Positions 56,794 through 64,000 of a stretch of DNA of 64,000 nt are shown piece after piece. The notes beneath the pieces were generated by a model that saw only the letters and a list, made by a program, of their open reading frames with translations, was not told the origin of the DNA and ran no database searches. Source of the stretch: Rickettsia typhi (GTDB taxonomy: Bacteria; Pseudomonadota; Alphaproteobacteria; Rickettsiales; Rickettsiaceae); NCBI GenBank assembly GCA_945865485.1, contig CAMBEC010000003.1:62001-126000 (forward strand), in the 5' to 3' direction. The stretch's first letter is position 1, and the number at the start of each line of letters is the position of its first letter. Made by a program: the position numbers and the translations under genes.

Positions 56794-59700
56794 ATGGATT
56801 CAAATCAATTTTATCTCTTTAAAGATAGAAGATTTTTACCTATTTTTTTAGTACAGTTCTGTGGCTGCCTTAACGACAGTATTCTCAAAAATGCATTAAT
56901 TATCCTCATTACATTTAAGCTTGCAAATGATTTAGCAACGCCGGCATACGTTCTTATCATGCTTGCCAATGTTATTTTTATACTGCCTTTTGTATTATTT
57001 GCTAGTATTGCCGGGCAAATTGCCGATCGGTATGAACGCACCACTATAGTAAAAATAATAAAATTTGTTGAGATTGGTATAATCTTAGCTGCTATCTATG
57101 GGTTCTATACTACAAATCTAGTTGTACTTTTTATGTGTATAGGGTTTATGGGGACCCATTCTACTTTTTTTGGACCAATTAAATATAGTGTCCTGCCAGA
57201 TCACATGAAAAAAGAAGAGCTGTTAGGAGCTAATGGCTTTGTTGAAGCCGGTACGTTCCTCTCTATTTTAATGGGTACCATGATGGGAGGTTTTTATAAC
57301 ATTAATGGATTAGTAGTAATTGGTTTTACAGTTGTTATTGCTTTTATTGGCTTGGGTTCAAGTTTTTTTATGCCTAAATCTAATAATTCAAACAAAGAAA
57401 TTAAGATTAATCCAAATATTATCAAAGAATCTATTCAGATGGTAAAATATGCATCGTCCAAAAACAAAGTATATTTAGCAATACTTGGTATCTCGTGGTT
57501 TTGGTTTATCGGTGCTGCGATAATGGCTCAAATTCCCTCTCTAACACGTGATACACTAGGGGCTGATGAGAATGTAGCCAATTTATTTTTAGCGGTATTT
57601 TCTATAGGGGTTGGTGTTGGGTCTTTTGGGTGTAGTTATATTTTCAACAATAAAATTACTACAAAGTATGTATTTATTGCAGCGCTGGGCATTAGTTTCT
57701 TTGGAATAGATTTGTATTTTGCAAGCCATATAGCATCTATAAATTATGCTCCAGAGCAATTGAAGAGTATTTCGCAATTTTTATCAAAATCACATTATTG
57801 GCGAATATTATTTGACTTATTCTGCCTTGCAGCAGTTGGAGGTTTATACGTTGTGCCGTTATTTGCAGTTATGCAGTATTTTACATCTCCAGCTTATCGA
57901 AGCAGGGTTATAGCGGCTAACAACTTAATTAACTCGTTTTTTATGGCTGGTTCTACAGTTATACTTTCATTACTATTTTATATGGAATTCTCAATTCCTT
58001 CGGTAATTTTAGTGGTAAGTGTATTAAATATGGTGATTGCAATTCATATATACCAATTAATTCCAAACTCTAGAATAATACCGATGAAATTGTGGAGAGC
58101 AATATTCAGACTCTTTTTTGTTATTTTTTATAAAGTTGAAGTGAAAGGTATAGAAAATTATGAAAAAGCAGGAAAGAGAACGGTAATAGTTGCAAATCAC
58201 TTGTCATATATCGATCCGCCTTTAATAGCTAGCTATATCCCAGAAACTTTGCAGTTTGCCATCAATTTAACCATTACAAGAGAGTGGTGGGTCAAGCCGT
58301 TTTTAAAAATTATTAAAACATATCCAATCGAATCCAATAACCCGATGGCTATCAAAAGCTTAATCGAAGAGGTAAGGAAGGATAAAAAAATAGTTATATT
58401 TCCTGAAGGAAGAACTAGTGGTACTGGCTCATTGATGAAAATTTATGATGGCCCAGGCATGATAGCAGATAAGGCTAATGCCACAATACTTCCAATAAGA
58501 ATAGATGGAACTCAATTCACGATATTTTCTAAAGTAAGAAAATTGATGCGTGGAAAATTTACTTTTAGGCGAAAGCTAACTATCACTATTCTTCCACCTG
58601 TTAAAATTACTCCGCCACAGCATTTGGATAAAAGAGAGAGACGTAAATTTATTGGGCAATCTTTATATGATATTATGAGCGAAATGATTTTTGAAAGCTC
58701 TAACTATCAGGAAACGATATTTGAATCACTAATAAGTGCCAGTAAAATTTATGGTAAGAAAGCTATTATAATGCAGGATATTGATAATAATTCCGCTTCC
58801 TATAGAGATGTTTTGTTAAAATCTTTTATTTTGGCTGAACTAATATCAAAAAAATCTCAAGCTGCTGAAAAAATAGGCCTAATGCTACCAAATATGGTAG
58901 GGAGCGTAATTGCTTTTTTTGGAGTTCAAGCCGCGGGCAGGATAGCTGCAATGATAAATTTTACTTCTGGGTCAAGTAATGTTATATCAGCTTGTCAGAC
59001 TGCTGGGATAAGGACGATTTATACATCTCGGAAATTTATAAAAAAAGCTGAGCTTAAACCCCTTGTTGAGGCGGTTTCCTCTGCTGGTATTACAATAATA
59101 TATCTGGAAGACTTGCGTAAATTTATATCGATTAAACTTAAGCTAAAATGTTTTCTAGCAACCATATTTCCAGAAATTTATTATAGGAAAATATGCCCTA
59201 ATCAAAACGATTTAGATACGGCGGTAATTTTATTTACATCTGGCACAGAAGGGAAGCCTAAGGCAGTTGCTTTGTCACACCGAAACCTTCAGGCTAACAG
59301 ATGTCAGGCCATTGCTAAGATAGATTTTAATCCATACGATAATGCCTTTAATGCATTACCAATATTTCATAGTTTTGGTTTAACAGTAACTTTAATAATG
59401 TGTTTAAATGGTATAAGGACATTTTTCTATCCTTCGCCGCTTCATTATAGGGTCATTCCTGAAATAATTTATGATATTGGTGCTACTATCATGTTTGGAA
59501 CTGATACGTTCTTAAGCGGATACGCTTCATACGCACATCCATACGACTTTTATTCGCTAAGGTATGTGGTTGCAGGAGCTGAAAAACTAAAAGCTAAAAC
59601 TAGACAAACTTGGTTTGATAAATTTGGCATTAGAATTTTTGAAGGTTACGGAGTAACAGAAGCTGCTCCAGTTATTGCCATTAATACGCCAATGCATGAT

Positions 59701-60270
59701 AAATCAGGAACGGTAGGCAGGTTACTGCCTAAAATTGAATATCATTTAAAACCTGTTGAAGGAATAAAAGAAGGGGGCAAACTGTGTATACGTGGCCCTA
59801 ATGTCATGCAAGGATATATCTTGCCAGATAATCCTGGAGTAATTGTGCCTCCTGTGGTTGAAAAGTTAGGCAAAGATTGGTATGACACGGGTGACATTGT
59901 TTTGATAGATGATGAAGGTTATATAACAATTTTAGGTCGTGAAAAACGTTTTGCAAAGATTGCTGGGGAAATGGTGCCTTTAGCTGCGATAGAAGAGTTA
60001 ATGACTCTCTTGGATTCAGAAGCAATCCATGCGGCTGTTAATATTGAAGATGATAAAAAAGGCGAACAAATAATTGTGTTTACTACTGGAGAAAATATTC
60101 CTAGAGAAAAAATAGCAAAAATTTGTCAAGAGCAACAACTGTCGGAACTATATATTCCTAAAATAATTATAAATGTCAGTGAAATACCGGTTCTTGCTAC
60201 AGGCAAGTTAAATTACCGCAAAATGGTGGAGATGGCACAAGAGCACGTTAATAAGCTAGCAGCAACATGA
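56794..60270 (+). CDS. aas: LplT-Aas fusion: MFS, lysophospholipid acyltransferase and acyl-ACP/CoA ligase
   Basis: A 1158-residue, three-domain membrane protein. Residues ~1-410 are an MFS transporter (LplT-like; GQIADRYERTTI loop). Residues ~430-620 are a PlsC acyltransferase with NHLSYIDP (NHX4D) and FPEGRTSGTG. Residues ~660-1150 are an AMP-forming ligase with TSGTEGKPKAVALSH, GYGVTEAAPV and YDTGDIVLIDDEGYITILGR. The whole probably imports lysophospholipids, here perhaps from the host, and re-acylates them with activated fatty acids. ATG 56794 has GGAG at a good distance; the GTG at 56791 is less likely. A strong hairpin follows the stop. Confidence 0.92.
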   Translation: MDSNQFYLFKDRRFLPIFLVQFCGCLNDSILKNALIILITFKLANDLATPAYVLIMLANVIFILPFVLFASIAGQIADRYERTTIVKIIKFVEIGIILAAIYGFYTTNLVVLFMCIGFMGTHSTFFGPIKYSVLPDHMKKEELLGANGFVEAGTFLSILMGTMMGGFYNINGLVVIGFTVVIAFIGLGSSFFMPKSNNSNKEIKINPNIIKESIQMVKYASSKNKVYLAILGISWFWFIGAAIMAQIPSLTRDTLGADENVANLFLAVFSIGVGVGSFGCSYIFNNKITTKYVFIAALGISFFGIDLYFASHIASINYAPEQLKSISQFLSKSHYWRILFDLFCLAAVGGLYVVPLFAVMQYFTSPAYRSRVIAANNLINSFFMAGSTVILSLLFYMEFSIPSVILVVSVLNMVIAIHIYQLIPNSRIIPMKLWRAIFRLFFVIFYKVEVKGIENYEKAGKRTVIVANHLSYIDPPLIASYIPETLQFAINLTITREWWVKPFLKIIKTYPIESNNPMAIKSLIEEVRKDKKIVIFPEGRTSGTGSLMKIYDGPGMIADKANATILPIRIDGTQFTIFSKVRKLMRGKFTFRRKLTITILPPVKITPPQHLDKRERRKFIGQSLYDIMSEMIFESSNYQETIFESLISASKIYGKKAIIMQDIDNNSASYRDVLLKSFILAELISKKSQAAEKIGLMLPNMVGSVIAFFGVQAAGRIAAMINFTSGSSNVISACQTAGIRTIYTSRKFIKKAELKPLVEAVSSAGITIIYLEDLRKFISIKLKLKCFLATIFPEIYYRKICPNQNDLDTAVILFTSGTEGKPKAVALSHRNLQANRCQAIAKIDFNPYDNAFNALPIFHSFGLTVTLIMCLNGIRTFFYPSPLHYRVIPEIIYDIGATIMFGTDTFLSGYASYAHPYDFYSLRYVVAGAEKLKAKTRQTWFDKFGIRIFEGYGVTEAAPVIAINTPMHDKSGTVGRLLPKIEYHLKPVEGIKEGGKLCIRGPNVMQGYILPDNPGVIVPPVVEKLGKDWYDTGDIVLIDDEGYITILGREKRFAKIAGEMVPLAAIEELMTLLDSEAIHAAVNIEDDKKGEQIIVFTTGENIPREKIAKICQEQQLSELYIPKIIINVSEIPVLATGKLNYRKMVEMAQEHVNKLAAT

Positions 60271-60284
60271 TTAAATAATAATTA

Positions 60285-60314
60285 GGTACTGTCTTTCTCG
60301 CTTGAGACAGTACC
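60285..60314. terminator. Bidirectional terminator hairpin
   Basis: GGTACTGTCT and AGACAGTACC form a perfect 10-bp stem with a 10-base loop between the convergent aas-like and methyltransferase genes. An A/T-rich stretch lies on each side. This is the best terminator candidate of the second half of the window. Confidence 0.75.
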
Positions 60315-60333
60315 TTTGGTATTAAATATACAA

Positions 60334-61446
60334 TTAATTCTTAATCTTGAACACTAGTACTGAAATTCCAGTTTTAGTGTCAAGGTTCTTCTCAAGTTCA
60401 AGCCCTGCAGATTGAGCTAGTTTATTGAATTCAGAAATTGTTCTTTCATGAGAACCTCCAAGTGCGATTCCCCCTAAGCTAGTATCGATAAGTAGAGAGC
60501 CATCAGGAATGGTTGGCATAACTTTTTCGATGATAAAAATTCTCCCCAGGTTGGTATCGTTAATTGCTGACACACAATTCTTTAGTATTCTTATGCAATC
60601 CTCGTTACTCCAGTTATGAATAACTCGTTTCAGAATTATGGCATCAGAAGATGGAATAGACTTGAAAAAGTCACCCTCAATCCCAGAAAGCCTATTGCCA
60701 AACTTATTGTTTTTTAAAATACTAGATTCTCTAATAGCACTTTTTAAATCAAGTACAGAACCATTAACAGTTTGATATTTTGTAAGGATTTCACTTATCA
60801 AAGACCCATCACTGCCACCAACATCACATATAGTTTTGAATTTCCCAAAATCATACAGTGATGGAATTTCTTTATTTTCTTTACCAGAAAAATTTGTCAT
60901 CCCTTTATTGAACAAATCGGCTGCTGCTTTGTTATTATCTAAATAATCATAAAAAGTCTCGTTATATAAGGTTTCAAATGGGTTGCCACCTTCAACTACA
61001 GCGATATCAAGCCTACCAATGCTTGACCATCTTCTATTATCATATTCCTTTGCAACGGCTGGCTGTAAGCTGCCACTTGCAGTGCTGACTAACATTTTAG
61101 ATTTTTCATTTAATGAATATTTGCCGTCACTGGATTTTTCTAGTATTCCATGGTTAGCAAGCACCATTAATAATCCTTCTAAGTTTGCATCATTGAATTT
61201 TAATTTTTCTGCTAGTTCTTGAGCATAAGTTCCTTTTTCATCTATCAGATCAAAAATCTTATAATATGCTGCAAGATGTAAAGCCCTAGCCGAAATATGA
61301 GCATAAGTAGTGTTTAATATTTCAGCTCTTTGCTTAAGTCCTGTTGCTTCTATATTATCAGCAAATGCTATATTTGTAGAAAGTAATATTGGCAAAGCCA
61401 TGGTGCATGTAGCCAGTTTTATTTTAGTAGCAATATTATTTTTCAT
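60334..61446 (-). CDS. Exported SAM-dependent O-methyltransferase
   Basis: A 370-residue protein. The first 29 residues are a Sec-type signal peptide (KNNIATKIKLA, hydrophobic core, cleavage after AFA at 27-29). The rest is a plant/antibiotic-type O-methyltransferase: a winged-helix dimerisation domain (about 40-130), SAM motif DVGGSDGS (208-215) and the catalytic His at 277 in LKRVIHNW. The start chosen is ATG 61446, with GAGGG seven bases upstream; the longer frame to 61506 lacks this signal. It is unusual for a SAM enzyme to be exported, since SAM is cytosolic. It is divergent from a tetR gene with two shared dyads between them. Confidence 0.85.
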   Translation of the reverse strand: MKNNIATKIKLATCTMALPILLSTNIAFADNIEATGLKQRAEILNTTYAHISARALHLAAYYKIFDLIDEKGTYAQELAEKLKFNDANLEGLLMVLANHGILEKSSDGKYSLNEKSKMLVSTASGSLQPAVAKEYDNRRWSSIGRLDIAVVEGGNPFETLYNETFYDYLDNNKAAADLFNKGMTNFSGKENKEIPSLYDFGKFKTICDVGGSDGSLISEILTKYQTVNGSVLDLKSAIRESSILKNNKFGNRLSGIEGDFFKSIPSSDAIILKRVIHNWSNEDCIRILKNCVSAINDTNLGRIFIIEKVMPTIPDGSLLIDTSLGGIALGGSHERTISEFNKLAQSAGLELEKNLDTKTGISVLVFKIKN

Positions 61447-61490
61447 TCTTATTCCCTCTAGTTTTATATGATAAAATACACAAAAATTGA

Positions 61491-61506
61491 TTGAACGATC
61501 GGTCAA
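61491..61506. promoter_or_regulatory. TetR-type operator dyad 1
   Basis: TTGAACGATCGGTCAA is a near-perfect 16-bp palindrome (one mismatched pair). It lies 44 bases before the methyltransferase ATG, where a repressor would block transcription. Confidence 0.65.
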
Positions 61507-61554
61507 CTTCTTTCTTTTAATTTAACCGTAATTATAAATGCTGTCAATAATTAA

Positions 61555-61570
61555 TTGAACGACTGGTCAA
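61555..61570. promoter_or_regulatory. TetR-type operator dyad 2
   Basis: TTGAACGACTGGTCAA matches dyad 1 at 14 of 16 bases. It lies 64 bases from dyad 1 and 64 bases before the tetR ATG. The two sites probably bind the adjacent TetR protein. Confidence 0.65.
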
Positions 61571-61634
61571 CTAATTATGTAAAATTTATTATTTTACTAG
61601 TAAGATACTATTAATCCCATTTACAAAGAAAAAA

Positions 61635-62222
61635 ATGACAAAAAAAGATCATAAAACTGCAATTTTAATTTTAAAAGTAGCAAGAAAACTATTTATAAGA
61701 AAAGGGTTTGCAGCAACATCTATAAGTGAAATTGCCAAAGAGTGTAATATTAATAAAAGCCTCATATATCATCATTTTGAAAACAAAGAAAGCTTATGGA
61801 AAGCGATAAAAGGCGAAATGATTTCCACCTATATTGACCTAGAGAAAAAAGAATCTGATTTTTCAGCAAGTAATTTAATGGAGTTGCTAGAAAAAATGGT
61901 GACTCTAAGGTTCGATTTTTATACAGAAAACCCAGATATAATAAGGCTAATACTTTTTCAAAAACTTGAAGCTAATAGTAAAAAACTTGAGGGGGTTCCA
62001 GACAATAAGTATAATGATATCTCAGTCCAAGTTAAGCAATTACAAGATAATGGTGAGATAAGAAAAGATATTGATGCCGATTTTGCTAGTTATTTAATTT
62101 TTACAAATGCGGTTAATTTATTGATTGATCAATATAAAGGAGTAAATAAATCCTCAACAAAGGATAAAGAGCAATATTTAAAAACTATTATTAATTTTCT
62201 TTACAACGCACTCAAGGCATAA
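61635..62222 (+). CDS. TetR-family transcriptional regulator
   Basis: A 195-residue repressor. The N-terminal helix-turn-helix is typical (KVARKLFIRKGFAATSISEIAKECNINKSLIYHHFENKESLW). The helical C-terminal ligand domain is diverged. It is divergent from the exported methyltransferase gene, with two matching dyads in the gap, so it probably controls that gene and itself. The ligand is unknown. The next small orphan starts 37 bases after its stop. Confidence 0.92.
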   Translation: MTKKDHKTAILILKVARKLFIRKGFAATSISEIAKECNINKSLIYHHFENKESLWKAIKGEMISTYIDLEKKESDFSASNLMELLEKMVTLRFDFYTENPDIIRLILFQKLEANSKKLEGVPDNKYNDISVQVKQLQDNGEIRKDIDADFASYLIFTNAVNLLIDQYKGVNKSSTKDKEQYLKTIINFLYNALKA

Positions 62223-62259
62223 GATATTGCAAGTAGAGTTTAAAAGGGGGCTTGAAGGA

Positions 62260-62526
62260 ATGAAGAATCAACAAAGTTATGTGCAAGATAAAATAACAGG
62301 CCAACTATATCTTTGCATAAAGCGTGGTACAGAGTCATTATTTTCACCAGGTATTTATTACAAACCTCTTAGTGAGGATGAGATTCCTGAAGGAGCATCT
62401 GTAATTCAGAAACATTTAAAGATTTGGTCTTTTATAATGCCAGAGACTGATGCACTAGTTAATAATAATGATTCGAGTTACTATACTGAAGATTCTGTAT
62501 CTTCTGAGAGCTTGGGTGAGTTATAA
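62260..62526 (+). CDS. Small hypothetical protein, 88 residues
   Basis: I do not recognise this protein. A TTG at 62227 would lengthen it, but ATG 62260 is preceded by AGGGGG at nine bases, so I prefer it. It is soluble, with an N-terminal beta-like region (SYVQDKITGQLYLCIKRGT), IPEGASVIQKHL, and a Ser/Asn/Glu-rich acidic tail. It follows tetR on the same strand, so it may share its control. The acidic Ser-rich tail resembles that of the 83-residue orphan at 50482. Confidence 0.6.
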   Translation: MKNQQSYVQDKITGQLYLCIKRGTESLFSPGIYYKPLSEDEIPEGASVIQKHLKIWSFIMPETDALVNNNDSSYYTEDSVSSESLGEL

Positions 62527-62543
62527 GTAGTTTAACTCTATGC

Positions 62544-63323
62544 TTAAAAGCTAAACTGTTCCTTAATCACTCTGTCTTCAAAAGTATGGCGCTGATCAAA
62601 TAAAAGTTTTATAACTTTTGTATCGGTTGATTTTATGGTAACGGAGGCAATATCCTTGAACTCAAAGAAATCAGCAACAGCATTAACGGGTCTTTTTTTA
62701 CTATCGATAATTTCGAATTTTATTTCTACATCGACTGGAAGTAGGGCGCCACCCCATCTGCGAGGTCTAAAAGGACAAATAGGAGTTAAGCATAATACTT
62801 TTGATGTTAAAGGCACAATTGGCCCGCCAGCAGATAAATTATAGGCACTACTTCCTACGGGAGTTGAAACAAGAGCTCCGTCAGCTGACATCGTCATACG
62901 TTCTATACCATCTACTATTATTTTAAATTTTGCAGCTTGGTTTGTCTTTCTAAAAATTGAGACTTCATTGATTGCCAAAGCAGACTCTGTTTTACCATCA
63001 TTGTTTATAGTGTTCATTTGTAATGGGTAGAGTTTGGCAATTTTTGAACGCTGAAGATTTTCTAAAAAATTTTCAACGTGAAATTTATTCATCATAAAGC
63101 CAACACTTCCTGCATTTATACCATAGAATGGTATATCTAGATGCATGTAATTGTGCAAGGCGTGGAGCATACTGCCATCGCCTCCAATAACAATTATTAA
63201 GTCGGCTTGCTCTGGAGCAGCTTTATCGAAAAGTTTTTTAAGTAAATTCTCAATTGCTTCGGCCGGAGCTGAATTGCTTGATATAATGGCTATTTTTTTA
63301 ACTAGGATGTTTTCTTTTTCCAT
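62544..63323 (-). CDS. nadK: NAD kinase
   Basis: A 259-residue cytosolic enzyme that phosphorylates NAD to NADP. GGDGSMLHAL is the catalytic GGDGT-type motif, with YGINAGSVGFMMN and TPVGSSAYNLSAGGPIV also typical. The PAP2 gene upstream overlaps its start by 22 bases, so the two are translationally coupled. Confidence 0.95.
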   Translation of the reverse strand: MEKENILVKKIAIISSNSAPAEAIENLLKKLFDKAAPEQADLIIVIGGDGSMLHALHNYMHLDIPFYGINAGSVGFMMNKFHVENFLENLQRSKIAKLYPLQMNTINNDGKTESALAINEVSIFRKTNQAAKFKIIVDGIERMTMSADGALVSTPVGSSAYNLSAGGPIVPLTSKVLCLTPICPFRPRRWGGALLPVDVEIKFEIIDSKKRPVNAVADFFEFKDIASVTIKSTDTKVIKLLFDQRHTFEDRVIKEQFSF

Positions 63324-63967
63324 AATAAATAAATTAGATGATTTAATAGCAATACTAAGAAGGCGGATATAATTATGTCGCTTGCAAAATGACCACCCAT
63401 TATAATCCGTGATAGGCCAACAATAGAACCAAACAATATGCTAGTTATGTATATTCTAGCAAAGTATAGGCTTCTCGCAACATAAGCTATTGAAGAAAAG
63501 TAATAACCCATAGCAGCATGACCAGAGGAAAAAGAACAGTTTTTAGGGCATTGATCTGAGAATGCAAAGGCTCGAGAAAAATTCTTAGTGCCACCGAATT
63601 CTACTATTTCTCTAGGTCTTGCTCGTCCAAAATTTTCCTTTAACAGTGAATTCACAGTTATTCCAGGAGCAATTAAAGCTGAAATAATTAAGAAAAATGC
63701 CCAAGAAGATAGGGCTTTTTTAAAGTTTTTGGATTTTATTAATATATATAATAGGTAAAGAACACATATAAAAACAAATGTTTTAGTTAATAGTGGTATT
63801 GCATTATAGAATAAGACCACTGCATAGTGGTCTTTGTATTTAAAGCCAAATTCTTTTGAGTAAAATAGTTCGGATATTTTAATATCAAAACTTGGAAATA
63901 TAACAAAAATAAGCGAAAGAAAGCCAAATACAATTAAACTAATATTAACCAGTCGGTTGTTAATCAT
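63302..63967 (-). CDS. PAP2-family membrane phosphatase
   Basis: A 221-residue inner-membrane protein with about six helices. The phosphatidic-acid-phosphatase signature is complete: KENFGRARPRE (KX6RP), FSSGHAAMG (PSGH type) and SRIIMGGHFASD (SRX5HX3D). Members act on phosphatidic acid, undecaprenyl diphosphate or lipid A (LpxE); the one here cannot be told. It overlaps nadK. Confidence 0.88.
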   Translation of the reverse strand: MINNRLVNISLIVFGFLSLIFVIFPSFDIKISELFYSKEFGFKYKDHYAVVLFYNAIPLLTKTFVFICVLYLLYILIKSKNFKKALSSWAFFLIISALIAPGITVNSLLKENFGRARPREIVEFGGTKNFSRAFAFSDQCPKNCSFSSGHAAMGYYFSSIAYVARSLYFARIYITSILFGSIVGLSRIIMGGHFASDIIISAFLVLLLNHLIYLLWKKKTS

Positions 63968-64000
63968 AGACTATCTAGAAAGAATAAGGTATAGTTCATC

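Noticed and set aside
61447..61506. 20-residue N-terminal extension of the methyltransferase
   Set aside because: The extension would bury the signal peptide and cover the operator dyad; ATG 61446 has a good Shine-Dalgarno.

Overview
The window looks like a chromosomal segment of an obligately intracellular alphaproteobacterium, most likely order Rickettsiales. The sequence is AT-rich. It encodes a Tlc-type ATP/ADP translocase, which marks bacteria that import ATP from a host cytosol. It also has AmpG-like and sodium/solute importers, and alphaproteobacterial neighbourhoods such as DUF3576-leuS, sdhE-mfd and tolC-popZ. I cannot place it to genus from sequence alone.

Layout. 1-3.8 kb: the 3' end of recG, an orphan small gene, and an ampG-like/sodium symporter pair on the minus strand. 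4.1-10.3 kb: a tight five-gene run, tlc, DUF2125-like, ispB, ctaA and an RluC-family gene. 10.5-12.7 kb: a 750-residue protein with lipid-kinase-like catalytic motifs, a candidate host-directed effector. 13.1-28.1 kb: housekeeping genes (aspS, rnd, DUF3576, leuS, rluB, rsmD, radA, tRNA-Val, cmk, rpsA, murA, folD, cysQ). 28.4-30.4 kb: an MFS transporter and an XRE regulator. 30.6-34.6 kb (minus): a divergent pilus or type II secretion-like group, made of a PilM/PilN- or GspL-like protein, a PilO-like protein, an unknown membrane protein and a prepilin-peptidase-like protein missing one catalytic Asp. 34.9-40.3 kb: alaS, a secreted serine beta-lactamase-family protein, tsaD and a membrane-anchored cytochrome c. 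40.6-43.4 kb: an orphan NfeD-like protein, a MerR/TipAS regulator with its own likely operator, and an acyltransferase-3. 43.4-50.2 kb: dnaN and dnaA (minus), then sdhE and mfd (plus). 50.4-55.8 kb: a small orphan, a 451-residue helical orphan (minus), tolC, popZ and an exported protein with 33-residue tandem repeats. 55.9-64 kb: an alpha/beta-hydrolase fold protein lacking catalytic residues, an LplT-Aas-like fusion, an exported O-methyltransferase divergent from a TetR regulator, a small orphan, nadK and a PAP2 phosphatase.

How it fits together. The transporters and translocase draw nutrients and energy from the host. The envelope genes (murA, ampG-like, Aas fusion, TolC, PopZ, acyltransferase, PAP2) maintain a Gram-negative wall and lipids. 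The accessory proteins (kinase-like protein, secreted methyltransferase, repeat protein, helical orphans) are the best candidates for host interaction. Degenerate intergenic repeats, many beginning with a gtcatcctgaac-like block, fill most large gaps. The most interesting points are the kinase-like effector candidate, the pilus-like group with its altered peptidase, and the signal-peptide-bearing methyltransferase with paired TetR-type dyads. I see no CRISPR array, intact insertion sequence, rRNA or prophage.
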